From positions 62,001-126,000 of the forward strand of contig JANQLK010000002.1 of NCBI GenBank assembly GCA_028280615.1: DNA of 64,000 nucleotides, given 5' to 3'. The stretch's first letter is position 1. Each line of letters starts with the position of its first letter. Made by a program: the position numbers and the translations under genes. The notes below the pieces were generated by a model, which saw only the letters and a program-made list of their open reading frames with translations, had not been told where the DNA came from and searched no databases. Origin of the DNA: Woeseiaceae bacterium. GTDB lineage: Bacteria > Pseudomonadota > Gammaproteobacteria > Steroidobacterales > Woeseiaceae. This document shows, one piece after another, positions 17,635 through 28,038 of this stretch.

Positions 17635-17860
17635 TGACCTCTCCCAGGCTCGCATACAGCTGGCAGCCGCTGGAGGGCCGGTCGAACCAGTCGCCGAGCA
17701 AGCTGCCGATCACCTCGGCGTGGTAGGCAATCTCGGGTCCGAGCGCCCGCCAGTCGCTGCCGAAGGCCAGCGTCCCCAGGTAATCGATGGCCGAGACGGT
17801 CGACTGTATCCAGTCGAGGAGTGCGCCGGCGCCGCAGATCGAATCGGTAACACAGTTCAT
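17627..17860 (-). CDS. 77-aa protein, first gene of the sigma54 exporter operon
   Basis: I do not recognise this family. The 77-aa product has three cysteines (MNCVTDSICGAG at the N-terminus and SSGCQLY near the C-terminus), a moderately hydrophobic, acidic middle (ALLDWIQSTVSAIDYLG) and no classical Sec signal. Evidence that it is real: a near-consensus -24/-12 promoter ends about 35 bases upstream, AGGA precedes the ATG, and the stop overlaps the adaptor start by 8 bases. Its place suggests an exported peptide substrate or a small accessory or signal protein of the exporter. It could alternatively be only a coupled leader ORF. Confidence 0.68.
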   Translation of the reverse strand: MNCVTDSICGAGALLDWIQSTVSAIDYLGTLAFGSDWRALGPEIAYHAEVIGSLLGDWFDRPSSGCQLYASLGEVNA

Positions 17861-17895
17861 GGATGTCCTGCTCGTATGGGCTTCGTACTGTCTGT

Positions 17896-17911
17896 AGCAG
17901 GAAGCGTGCCA
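17896..17911 (-). promoter_or_regulatory. Sigma54 (-24/-12) promoter of the exporter operon
   Basis: Read on the minus strand the site is TGGCACG-CTTC-CTGCT, against the consensus TGGCACG-N4-TTGCW. It has an exact -24 element, the invariant GG and GC, and exactly ten bases between them. It ends about 35 bases before the ATG of the 77-aa gene. The operon encodes an NtrC-family activator with a GAYTGA loop, which supports a functional promoter. Confidence 0.85.
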
Positions 17912-17966
17912 ACTCTGTCCGTACGTTTAAGTCATTGTTTTTTATGAGATCAGGGCACGAATGAAA

Positions 17967-18010
17967 GTGTCCGATGTGTCCGCTGCGGACGCTTGCGGAC
18001 AGCTGTCCGC
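17967..18010. promoter_or_regulatory. Cluster of TGTCCGC/GCGGACA palindromes (putative enhancer)
   Basis: The stretch holds a perfect 16-bp palindrome GCGGACAGCTGTCCGC (17995–18010), a second dyad GTCCGC-T-GCGGAC (17978–17990), and a further TGTCCGA half-site just before it. It lies about 55–100 bases upstream of the -24 element, the distance typical for an NtrC-family upstream activating sequence. It is probably the binding site of the operon's own response regulator, although the divergent FHA gene could also be affected. Confidence 0.7.
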
Positions 18011-18194
18011 GTCGGCACGTCGGGCGGCGCGACAGCAGACGGAGAATGTAGCGGCCGAATAAAACCGGCTCTTGTTCAGTAGCTTGCGTGACAAAGACGC
18101 GAAAGCACTTCACATAATCGCGCCCGCGACCTACACTCAGGAGGGGACAAGAGCCTGCCACGGATGTGCAACGGGCCACGAGAGGCAATAGTCG

Positions 18195-19391
18195 ATGAGT
18201 AACCAGGCTGAACGCGTATGCGCCAGTACCGGCGCGTTCGAGGCCGCGTTTCCCGCGGTCGCACAGCGTCATGACGTGGCGCTGGTTGCCCTCGGTAAAG
18301 CGCTAGACGAGTGCCGGCCGCTCGTGGCCCTGGCCGGCCACGGGCACCTCGAACTCAGCCACGTGCTGAGGCGATTCGTCTCGTCGCTCGACGACGACGT
18401 CGCATCGGCAACGATCAGCAGGATTCGGCCGAACGTCAAGAAAGGGCTGAGAGCGCTGGCCAGGGGGCTGGGCTTCGAGCCGGCCGGTCTCAGCGTGGCG
18501 GATCTTTACGGGCTCCTGAAACTGTTTTTCGAAAACCAGCGCGCGCACGGCCGACGGACCGTCATCGTCGTCGAACACGCGGCTCGGCAGCCGGACTGGC
18601 TGCTCGAACTCATCGCGCGATTGATCGAACGCGCAGCCGCGGAGAAGTGCGGCCTCATGATTGTCCTGAGCGACAGCCCCGAGCTACTCGAAGAGCGCCT
18701 GAGTGCCAACAGTTCGTCGTTCCTCTATCACCGCGCCCGACGGGGACTCGTCGAATTGCCGAGGTTCTCGGCTGACGAAACCGCGGCGTTCGTCCGGGAT
18801 CGGAATCGGGCGGCGGGCGAGAGCGACACGGATGACCGTTTCGATGTCGGCGCAATCGCTCGCGTACACGAGATTACGCGGGGTGTGCCGGACGACGTCG
18901 CGGCCCTGTGCTGCCGCTGCATCGTGCGCGCCGACCTCGACCGGTCGCGACGGATCGGCCACCGCGATGTCGACACAGCTGCCGAAGAGCTGAATCTCGC
19001 TGCGGAGAGCGCGTCGGCCCGGCTCGCCATGGACGCGACGCTCAGCGAAGAGCTCATGGGCCTCAACGTTGTACGCCATCGGCTCGTCGTTCGGTTCGAC
19101 GGCAACTGGGTCAGCGACCGTATGATCGAGAACGGCTCGATCCTGATCGGCCGCGCCGCGCACAGCGACGTGCGCCTGAGGAGTGCCGTTGTGAGCCGCA
19201 GCCACGCCCTCGTGAGCCTGACTGAGCTCGGCCACGAAGTTCGTGACCTGGGCAGCCGTAACGGCACCTACGTCGGCGAGCAGAGGATAGACCGGCACCT
19301 GCTCGCGCCCGACGACGTCATCCGAATTGGCAATTTCCTGATCGAGTATCAGTCCATCGCCGGACATATCGACATGCCGGTCGCGAGCTGA
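18195..19391 (+). CDS. Degenerate ExeA/AAA-like domain fused to an FHA domain
   Basis: A 398-aa cytoplasmic protein. The first ~270 residues resemble ExeA/GspA-type AAA ATPases in layout, but the P-loop position reads LVALAGHGHLELSHVL, with no GKT/S, so ATP hydrolysis is unlikely. VIVVEHA occupies the Walker-B position. The C-terminal part (about 300–390) is a clear FHA phosphothreonine-binding domain: ILIGRAAHSDVRL, SRSHALVSL, DLGSRNGTYV. The likely role is a phosphopeptide-binding scaffold or regulator. It is transcribed divergently from the sigma54 exporter operon across a 334-base regulatory region. Confidence 0.75.
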   Translation: MSNQAERVCASTGAFEAAFPAVAQRHDVALVALGKALDECRPLVALAGHGHLELSHVLRRFVSSLDDDVASATISRIRPNVKKGLRALARGLGFEPAGLSVADLYGLLKLFFENQRAHGRRTVIVVEHAARQPDWLLELIARLIERAAAEKCGLMIVLSDSPELLEERLSANSSSFLYHRARRGLVELPRFSADETAAFVRDRNRAAGESDTDDRFDVGAIARVHEITRGVPDDVAALCCRCIVRADLDRSRRIGHRDVDTAAEELNLAAESASARLAMDATLSEELMGLNVVRHRLVVRFDGNWVSDRMIENGSILIGRAAHSDVRLRSAVVSRSHALVSLTELGHEVRDLGSRNGTYVGEQRIDRHLLAPDDVIRIGNFLIEYQSIAGHIDMPVAS

Positions 19392-19562
19392 CCCGGCCGC
19401 GAAGGGAGCCTGGTCGCCGAAACCGCCCGCTTCCAGATCATCGGCGATCCAACCGATAAACCGACCTGTCTGGCGGGAATTTTCCGGGCAAACTGCTTGA
19501 CGATGTCTACTGCCGGTGACATCTTCGGTGTAAGTATCGGACGACACTCAAGGGACAGGGGA

Positions 19563-19898
19563 ATGAAAGACTTACGCAACTATCGGAAAGTGCTCATCGC
19601 CTCCGCAGCGGCCGCGGGGCTGGGCATTGCCGGCCTGGCGGCCGCCGACCGCCAAGCGATGGCTGACGAGCACGCGAATGACCACGAGCATCATCACGGC
19701 GCGGACGGGCACGCGAGCGAACATGAACATCATCACGGTGAAGACGGCCACGCCAACGAACACGCGCATCACCATGGCGATGACGGACATGCCGACGAAC
19801 ACGAGCACCATCATGCCGATGCGGATCACTCGAACGAGCACGATCATCACCACGCCGGCGAGGATGGCGATGACCACGAGCACCATCACGCGGGCTGA
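19563..19898 (+). CDS. Histidine-rich tandem-repeat periplasmic protein
   Basis: A 111-aa protein with a Sec-type signal peptide (VLIASAAAAGLGIAGLAAA, cleavage probably near residue 28–36) and then six to seven imperfect repeats of about 14–15 residues of the pattern H-x-H-H-H-G-x-D-G-H-A-x-E-H. This composition implies binding of Zn, Ni or Cu in the periplasm, for storage, buffering or delivery. The start is ATG 19563, preceded by AGGGACAGGGGA. The 22 upstream residues of the ORF-track entry have no support. The repeats are reflected in near-identical DNA units, so copy number may vary between strains. Confidence 0.8.
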   Translation: MKDLRNYRKVLIASAAAAGLGIAGLAAADRQAMADEHANDHEHHHGADGHASEHEHHHGEDGHANEHAHHHGDDGHADEHEHHHADADHSNEHDHHHAGEDGDDHEHHHAG

Positions 19899-19938
19899 AA
19901 CCCGCGGTTGATTTCGATTGGCGCGACGTGGATGCGGG

Positions 19939-20217
19939 CTAGAGCTCGATAATCGCGATGGGCGCCTGACGGCCGTAGAAGTCGCGGCGCGACAGGCGGC
20001 CGTCCGAGACCCGCTTACTTTCATCGGGCACGGCGACGCGCTCGCTGCGCCCGTTCTTGTATTCCGCCTCGCGAACGAGCTGCCAGTGTTCTCCCTCGAG
20101 CAGCGTGGAATAGGACTTGTCGGACGCGCAGTCGGCGTAGGATGAATTGGCCACCACGGCGGCGGGCAGCAGCAGTGCGGCGGTGGCGATCTTTCTCAAT
20201 GTCGGGCTCAGCAACAT
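19939..20217 (-). CDS. Small secreted protein, function unknown
   Basis: A 92-aa product with an N-terminal signal peptide (KIATAALLLPAAVVANSSYA), leaving a mature domain of about 67 residues with a single Cys near its N-terminus (YADCASDKS). No family recognised. I chose ATG 20217, which has GGAG upstream. ATG 20238 (seven residues longer, GGGA upstream) is possible. It is convergent with the His-rich gene, with a 40-base gap between stops, and upstream of it is the recQ end on the same strand. Confidence 0.6.
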   Translation of the reverse strand: MLLSPTLRKIATAALLLPAAVVANSSYADCASDKSYSTLLEGEHWQLVREAEYKNGRSERVAVPDESKRVSDGRLSRRDFYGRQAPIAIIEL

Positions 20218-20351
20218 CGGTATGCTCCAGCAGGCCATCTTCCCGTTGGATGCATGCTAGCGCAATTTGGTTGCAATCCCGATAGCCGACACGACGAACC
20301 GCACCCTCCGGGCGACGAAGCGGGCGGCTGCGAATCGGTGACGGATGCGGG

Positions 20352-22172
<1,821 letters not shown>

Positions 22173-22218
22173 AGTCTATATTAATCAAATAATTATAAAT
22201 ATTACTTAGAGTAAATTA

Positions 22219-23178
22219 TCACTGGTCTGCCGGCGCCGCCGTGCGCCGCAGTCTGGCGAGCAACTCGCCCAGACCGACGAGCAATCCGCCGGCCGCGAGA
22301 CCGAATAGTCCGTTCAGCAGCATCGTGAGCAGTCCGCCCAGGAGACCGCCGATCCCGTTGTCGCTGAACAGCAGCCGGATCAGCATGTGGATCACGGCTT
22401 CAACCGAGGGAATTCCGTGTACGAGAATGCCGCCGCCGACCAGGAACATGGCTGCCGTGCCGACGACGGCGAGCGACTTCATGAGCTTGGGGGCCAGCTT
22501 GAGGATCATGCGTCCGGTCCAGCGCTTGAAATTGCCCCAGGCCGTTTCCGCTTTTTCGCGCAGCAGATGCAGGCCTGCATCGTCGAGTCGGACAATGCCC
22601 GCGACGAGTCCGTAGACACCGATCGTCATGAGCGCGGCAATCGCCGTGACGACGCCGATCCGTACGCCGAGCGTCGCATCCTGTACCGTGCCGAGTGCGA
22701 TGACGATGATCTCGGCCGACAGCACGGCGTCGGTGCGAATCGCACCCTTGATCCGGCGCTTTTCGAACGCCACCATGTCGACGTTTTCGTCCGCCACGGC
22801 ACGAATTCGTGCGGCGTGTTCGGCGTCATCCTCGGATTTCGGGTGCAGCAGCCGGTGAGCGACCTTTTCGAAGCCCTCGTAGCAGAGGAACGCACCGCCG
22901 ATCATCAGTAGCGGCGTGATCAGCCAGGGCAGGATCGCGCTAATGGCCAGCGCCGAGGGCACGAGGATCAGCTTGTTCACGACCGAGCCCTTGAACACGG
23001 CCCAGACGACCGGCAGTTCGCGCTCGGCCCGGACGCCCGTGACCTGCTCGGCATTCAGCGCGAGGTCGTCGCCGAGGACGCCCGCGGTCTTCTTGGCCGC
23101 GACCTTGGTGAGGACGGACACGTCGTCGAGCAGCGACGCGATGTCGTCGAGCAGGGTGAGCAGGCTTGCTCCGGCCAA
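22219..23178 (-). CDS. DUF808 (YedI-like) integral membrane protein
   Basis: A 319-aa membrane protein close to E. coli YedI along its length, for example [19 protein letters not shown] at the N-terminus, [42 protein letters not shown]-type [18 protein letters not shown], and [17 protein letters not shown]. Six to eight membrane helices are apparent. The function of the family is not established. The start is TTG 23178: it aligns with the YedI N-terminus and has AGGAG eight bases upstream, whereas the ORF-track ATG adds 21 unrelated residues. Confidence 0.9.
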   Translation of the reverse strand: MAGASLLTLLDDIASLLDDVSVLTKVAAKKTAGVLGDDLALNAEQVTGVRAERELPVVWAVFKGSVVNKLILVPSALAISAILPWLITPLLMIGGAFLCYEGFEKVAHRLLHPKSEDDAEHAARIRAVADENVDMVAFEKRRIKGAIRTDAVLSAEIIVIALGTVQDATLGVRIGVVTAIAALMTIGVYGLVAGIVRLDDAGLHLLREKAETAWGNFKRWTGRMILKLAPKLMKSLAVVGTAAMFLVGGGILVHGIPSVEAVIHMLIRLLFSDNGIGGLLGGLLTMLLNGLFGLAAGGLLVGLGELLARLRRTAAPADQ

Positions 23179-23289
23179 GCGGGGGCTCCTGGGGTGTACA
23201 CGCCAGCCCTTGATGCCGGCAAAGCGGCAGTATAGGGGCACACGGTGAATCCGTCAGCCCGCGTTCGAGGTCCGAGCGGCCAGATTCAC

Positions 23290-23330
23290 GAGACAAATGA
23301 AAACGGCGCCGGTCTTTCGAAGCGGCGCCG
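23290..23330 (-). terminator. Rho-independent terminator of the outer-membrane barrel gene
   Basis: On the minus strand a GC-rich 7-bp stem (CGGCGCC…GGCGCCG, 13-base loop) is followed directly by TTTTCATTTG. It lies 30 bases after the stop of the outer-membrane protein gene. Confidence 0.75.
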
Positions 23331-23359
23331 CATTCGAGCGAGTCGGAAGAGGGCGTGCC

Positions 23360-23908
23360 TCAGCGGAAGAAGTACCGCGCTCCGATCGTGAAGACATCGA
23401 CATCGCCCGCGAACTCGAGCGTCAGGCCGGCCGCGAACTGCCGCGTGAAGTAATAGTCACCGCCCAACTCGAGGAACGTGTCGTTGTCGCCGGCCGTGAT
23501 GTGATTGACGGACCCGCGAATTTCGAACTGGGGCGCGAGGAAACCGCGCAGCCCGCCTTCGAGGATGACGCCCGACTCGTCGAGATCGCCGCCGATATCG
23601 ACGTAGCGAGCGGTCGCGACGAGGTCCCAGTCCTTCTGCCAGGGCCAGACGTAGCCGCCACCGATCTCGATCGTCCGCGAGTCGATGTCGTTGTCGAAAC
23701 TGACCGAGCTGAACGAACCGACGATCAGCCAGTTGTTCTGCACCAGGTAGGAGCCGCCGAGTTTGATCCCGTCACCGCCGGCGACGTCGACATCGACGAA
23801 TCGAAGCTCCGCGAAGTTGTAAGGTAGCGACGGCGTCGTTGCCGTTTGAGCCTGGGCTGTACCCATGACCAGGACCGTCAAAACCATGAGTAAAGACGAA
23901 AATTTCAT
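23360..23908 (-). CDS. Small outer-membrane beta-barrel protein
   Basis: A 182-aa protein with a signal peptide (MKFSSLLMVLTVLVMGTAQAQ) and alternating polar/aromatic strands ending in ARYFFR, the aromatic C-terminus typical of Bam-inserted barrels. An eight-stranded barrel is likely. The general layout resembles Ax21/OmpA-like small porins, but no specific function can be named. The start is ATG 23908 with GAGGTG just upstream. The 46 earlier residues of the ORF track are unsupported. A good terminator follows. Confidence 0.78.
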   Translation of the reverse strand: MKFSSLLMVLTVLVMGTAQAQTATTPSLPYNFAELRFVDVDVAGGDGIKLGGSYLVQNNWLIVGSFSSVSFDNDIDSRTIEIGGGYVWPWQKDWDLVATARYVDIGGDLDESGVILEGGLRGFLAPQFEIRGSVNHITAGDNDTFLELGGDYYFTRQFAAGLTLEFAGDVDVFTIGARYFFR

Positions 23909-24137
23909 GTGACACCTCGGGTAGTGTTGTGTCCGGAACGGACGCTGAAGCAACAATTGACGGCGCAATCGCCGACAGCTTCTCGTGAAGCGCAGAATGC
24001 TACGCAGTCGCGAGCACCGCTGTCCATAGTCGCAATTTGGCGACATTCAGGGCAGCGCGGGCCGGGCCGTCCACGTGCGGCCTGAGCTTCCGAGGAGTAT
24101 TCGCCGAAACACGGAGACGTCGATCTACCTGCCGCCG

Positions 24138-24758
24138 CTACGCGCCATTCAGGATCTGTTCAAGCTTCGAGATTTTGCTCGTTCTGGCTTCCGCCCGAAA
24201 CACCGTTGTGATCGAGTACGTATCGTTCGATTCCGGTGGCTCGAACTCGACGTCGACGGTGACGAGTTGTCCATCGACGAACGGCAGCCGCTCGTCCAGC
24301 GGCAACTCGAGGTTGGCTGACACGGCATGCTCCAGCCAGGGTACGAATTCGAGTTGAAGCGGCGCGCTGTCGCGCCCGTGCAAAACGACCGGCGCCTCGT
24401 CGTTGACCCGCATCGTGACGCTGTGAATCCTGGCAGTATCTTCGGTGGTGCCGTAGAAGGCGGTGCTGACGTGCAGCGTATACGGCGCGCGCAGGAACGC
24501 CACGGAATCGAAGAACACCGAGTCTCGACTCTCGGACGTTTCGTGCCGAGTGCCCCGCAGGAGCAGTTGAATGTGGAAACGGTCAATCTCTCTCGCGAAG
24601 GACGAGGCCGGATTGCCGATATCTCGCACGTATCGTTCCATGTGCTGGGTGCTGTCACCGCAGCCCGACGTCCCGAACAGGGCCAAAAGCGTCAGAGCAG
24701 CCAGACAGGTTTTGTCTTGCGACACAATAGCGCTCTTCGAATCGATTCGGCGTTTCAT
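24138..24758 (-). CDS. Putative lipoprotein, function unknown
   Basis: A 206-aa protein with a lipoprotein signal (LAALTLLALFGTSGCGDS, lipobox TSGC at about residue 32) and a mature domain rich in beta strands, with no recognisable family motif. The start is ATG 24758, matching the signal peptide. The upstream 41 residues of the track are out of context. It stands alone between the barrel protein and the aminotransferase, on the same strand as both. Confidence 0.65.
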   Translation of the reverse strand: MKRRIDSKSAIVSQDKTCLAALTLLALFGTSGCGDSTQHMERYVRDIGNPASSFAREIDRFHIQLLLRGTRHETSESRDSVFFDSVAFLRAPYTLHVSTAFYGTTEDTARIHSVTMRVNDEAPVVLHGRDSAPLQLEFVPWLEHAVSANLELPLDERLPFVDGQLVTVDVEFEPPESNDTYSITTVFRAEARTSKISKLEQILNGA

Positions 24759-24945
24759 GATACCCGACAATCCGCGGCGGAGGCGGCACGCGAAAGCAGT
24801 TGAGCTCACGCGTACAGCTAAGGTCGCGGCCTGCAAGCTGTACGTGACCAGGACGCCGCTCACGGCTGCGGATTTCGTCAACTTTGTTTTGCTGACAGCG
24901 ACGAGACCTTCTTTTCTTTCGCCGCAGATGACTCTCGCTTAGCTG

Positions 24946-26289
24946 TTACGGAGATAAGGAATCGACTTCCTCTAGCGCGTCGGCAAAGGCATCCACAGCT
25001 TCGAGCGAAGTGAACAACGCTGCGCTCGTAATGCGCAGCGCTCGGCGATCGCCTTCGGGAATGTTGAGCACGCCTGCGTAAGGTTCTGTTCGACCAACGA
25101 GCATCCTTTGTCTGCGAAACACGGTCGTGACCTTCTCGCGATCAATCCCGTTGAATTCCCAAGCGACGAGGCCTGCCGAGTGCGCCGGATCATTGGCGAC
25201 TGCCGCCTGGAAGCGAGGAAGCCGATTCGCCCTGTCCAGCCAACGCTTCGTGAGGTAGCGCAGCCGCGCCTGCACGCGATCGATGCCTATTTCGGAGAGA
25301 AAATCGATTGCGCTGCCGAGCACCGTGAAATGCGCATCGGGATGTGCGCCAAAGGACTCGAATTTCGTCATTTGATCCGAGGCCCACAGCGGAGTCAACG
25401 TGCGTCCGTCATCGCCCACCGCTCCAAACAGCGGTGCGAGTCGTTCAGCGTGGCCGGGTTTCACGTAGAACACGGCCGTAGCTCTCGGTCCGCACCCCCA
25501 TTTGTGAAACCCAGCCGCGTAGAAGTCGCAGTCCATGTCGACAACGTTCTGAGGAATGTGACCGAGGCCCAGTACGCCGTCGACCAGCAGCAGTGCACCG
25601 CGGCGATGGACGACGTCCGCGATGTCGCGCACCGGCATGATCTGGCCGGTCAGGACGACGCTTCCAATCATGACCAGTTTCGTGCGCGGTGTTATCGCCC
25701 TATCTAGCGCAGCGACGATCTCTGCCGTGTCTGTGGTCGGTGCTGGCAAATGAAACTGGCGCGGAACCACACCGTCGCGGGCCGCGCGCGCGGCAAGAAG
25801 GTCATAGAACGGCCCGTGCTCGGTCGAGGTAGTCAGGATCTCATCGCCGGCGGAAAGCGGCCAATTGGCGAGAACGGTGGCCACGCCTTCCGTAGTGTTT
25901 CGAACCAGCGCGACCGATTCCCGCGGCGCGCCGACAAAAGCGGCGACCCGAGCGCGAACATCGTCCCTGGTTGGATGAGAGTCGGGCGCGCGACGGAATG
26001 CATTCAAGTACTCCGACTCGGTGGCAACGGCCAGACGTATGCGCTTCGGAGTGACGCCGCGCACAACGTTGACGAAGTTCATACGCTCAGCGTCGACTTC
26101 GAACGCATTGCGCACGCTCGACCAGTAAGCCTCATCGTCGACCTTCGCTGTGGCCGAGCCCTGCTGAGCCTGCTCGGCACTCGCCTTGTGCGGCATCAAA
26201 GCTGTGAACGCTCCAGCGCCGAGGAATGCCATGACGGCTCGCCGGGTCGTTCCCACTGATCCGACGCGCTGAGGCCGTGGCGCGCTCAC
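24946..26289 (-). CDS. Tat-exported class-V aminotransferase-fold PLP enzyme (isopenicillin N epimerase-like), copy A
   Basis: A 447-aa fold-type-I PLP enzyme of the aminotransferase class V / isopenicillin N epimerase group. A twin-arginine signal (TTRRAVMAFLGAGAFTALM) predicts folded export. The PLP lysine is in AGFHKWGCGP, LLLVDGVLGLGHI carries the cofactor Asp, and RNTTEGVATVL the phosphate-binding region. The start is GTG 26289, with AAGGAG nine bases upstream. Any ATG start either loses the Arg pair or adds unrelated sequence. The substrate is unknown. It is divergent from the MFS gene and paralogous to the enzyme at 30806–32089. Confidence 0.85.
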   Translation of the reverse strand: MSAPRPQRVGSVGTTRRAVMAFLGAGAFTALMPHKASAEQAQQGSATAKVDDEAYWSSVRNAFEVDAERMNFVNVVRGVTPKRIRLAVATESEYLNAFRRAPDSHPTRDDVRARVAAFVGAPRESVALVRNTTEGVATVLANWPLSAGDEILTTSTEHGPFYDLLAARAARDGVVPRQFHLPAPTTDTAEIVAALDRAITPRTKLVMIGSVVLTGQIMPVRDIADVVHRRGALLLVDGVLGLGHIPQNVVDMDCDFYAAGFHKWGCGPRATAVFYVKPGHAERLAPLFGAVGDDGRTLTPLWASDQMTKFESFGAHPDAHFTVLGSAIDFLSEIGIDRVQARLRYLTKRWLDRANRLPRFQAAVANDPAHSAGLVAWEFNGIDREKVTTVFRRQRMLVGRTEPYAGVLNIPEGDRRALRITSAALFTSLEAVDAFADALEEVDSLSP

Positions 26290-26604
26290 CAGCCTGTGCT
26301 CCTTGTGCCCGCGGCCATTGTTATCATCATGCTGGACGCCACCATTGATGTTGCTATCGCCAAAACACTCGGCGAAGCACAGGCGCCTGCAACGTGTCTG
26401 TCGTGCTGGATCGGCGACCAGCACTAAACAGTCGATTTCGTTGCCGGCTGAATGGATGATGATACCTCTAGCTGAATACCGCTGCTGGGAAACATGACCT
26501 TGGAGAGTGGTTCGCAATGAACGATATCGCAGCCGGAATTGTCACGAGACGGTTGTTGCATAACGTGTCGGCATGGAGCCGACCATGATAACGGAGACGA
26601 GTGG
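26290..26604. other. Divergent intergenic region
   Basis: This 315-base region separates the start codons of aminotransferase A (minus) and the MFS transporter (plus) and must carry both promoters. I see the ribosome-binding sites (AAGGAG on the minus strand, GGAG on the plus) but no convincing operator palindrome, riboswitch or small gene. Confidence 0.5.
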
Positions 26605-27930
26605 ATGAGCCAGGGCGCGAACGACGAGGGCGGAGCAAAACCCGATCGCCTGGTCGTTGCCGGTGCGGCCCCGTGCGGGGCGGGGACGCACGTCGCGGAC
26701 CTGCCCTGCGCGGACGGTCAGCACCCGGCGTGTGTGGAGCTCGCGAAGTCTCCCGTTTTCCTGTTGACCCTGGTCATAGTGACGTCGCTGGGCCCGCTGG
26801 CGATGTCGTCCTTCGTACCGGCCATCCCGGCGATTCAAAGCGATTTCGGAGTGAGCGGCACCATCGCGCAGCTGACCCTGTCGGTGTCGATCATTACCAT
26901 GGCGGTCGCCTCGCTCGCGTACGGATCGTTGGCGGATCGATTCGGCCGACGACCGGTGCTCTTGACCGGCATCGGCCTGGGGTTCGCGGGCAGTGTGCTG
27001 TGCGCGCTGGGGCCTACAATCGAGCTCGTGATCGCCGGGCGCGCGATCCAGGCCGCCGGCGCCAGCACGGGCTTCGTGCTGGCCCGAGTCATCGTCCGCG
27101 ACGTCTACGGCGATGCGCGGTCGGCGAAGGTACTGGCCTACGTTACGGCCGCCATGACGGTCGCACCGATGATCGGCCCCATTCTGGGCGGCTACCTGAT
27201 CGACGGCGTGGGGTGGCGCGCGGTGTTTGTGGTGGTGGCGGCGGTAGCAGCCGCGCTCTTTGCCGTAGTCGCGGTTCGACTGCCGGAAACGCGGCCCGCG
27301 GACGTCGGGCGAAGCGACGGTTCCGTCGGGCAAAGCTATCTCGCATTGCTCGGCAATGTCGGTTATCTGAAGTTCATGGCCTACGGGACGATGGCGCAGG
27401 CTGCATTCTTCGGCTTCGTTGCGGGTGCGCCGTACGTCATGTCGGAAATCCTGGGCTATCCGGCGACGGTGTACGGGCTGTACTTTGCCATGGTGCCGTT
27501 CGGGTACTTCGCGGGGTCCCTCTTGGCCGCGAAGTTCGACGAGCGATTCACGCACGAACGGTTGACCGTCGCCAGCGCCGTGGCCGGTCTGGCCGCCTGC
27601 GCGCTGGGTCTCGTCTGGACCGCCGGCGTGTCGGTGGCGCCGATCGCGCTGTTCTTGCCGGCGGCGCTGTTGGCTGTTGCGTCGGGAACCGCGTTGCCAG
27701 GCGCGCAGGCGGGGATGCTCGCCGCGGCCGGCCGCCTGTCCGGATCAGCTTCCGGATTGTTCTCATTCATTCAATTGATCATCAGCGCGATCACGGCTCA
27801 GATCGTGGGTGCGCTGCAGACGGCGGGGGCGACCGGCGTGTTTTCGGTCATGGTCGGCGCATCCGTCCTGGCCCTGTTGGGCTACGCTGGCGCCGCGAGT
27901 CGCCGATTCGCAGCGGTCCTCGACCGATAG
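26605..27930 (+). CDS. MFS transporter, Bcr/CflA drug-resistance subfamily
   Basis: A 441-aa 12-helix transporter. The Bcr/CflA hallmarks are FVPAIPAIQSDFGVS before helix 2 and the MFS motif A variant GSLADRFGRRPVLLTG. The motif C region is VAPMIGPILGGYLID. The product has an atypical ~50-residue hydrophilic N-terminus before the first helix (PVFLLTLVIVTSLGPLAMSSF). Members of this subfamily export dipeptides, drugs or siderophore-like compounds. Here a role in moving the substrate or product of the neighbouring amidase and PLP enzymes is inferred. The start ATG 26605 has GGAG upstream. Confidence 0.88.
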   Translation: MSQGANDEGGAKPDRLVVAGAAPCGAGTHVADLPCADGQHPACVELAKSPVFLLTLVIVTSLGPLAMSSFVPAIPAIQSDFGVSGTIAQLTLSVSIITMAVASLAYGSLADRFGRRPVLLTGIGLGFAGSVLCALGPTIELVIAGRAIQAAGASTGFVLARVIVRDVYGDARSAKVLAYVTAAMTVAPMIGPILGGYLIDGVGWRAVFVVVAAVAAALFAVVAVRLPETRPADVGRSDGSVGQSYLALLGNVGYLKFMAYGTMAQAAFFGFVAGAPYVMSEILGYPATVYGLYFAMVPFGYFAGSLLAAKFDERFTHERLTVASAVAGLAACALGLVWTAGVSVAPIALFLPAALLAVASGTALPGAQAGMLAAAGRLSGSASGLFSFIQLIISAITAQIVGALQTAGATGVFSVMVGASVLALLGYAGAASRRFAAVLDR

Positions 27931-28038
27931 GGCGGCTGTCCACCAACAACGACATCACGTGGCTCTTGGAGCACGAAACGTTGAGTGGGATATTAGCCCC
28001 AATCCCCGCTAACACGACCTGGCACACGCTGGAGGACA

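Noticed and set aside
19660-19898. CRISPR-like tandem repeats
   Set aside because: The repeats are in-frame codons of the His-rich protein with no spacer structure.
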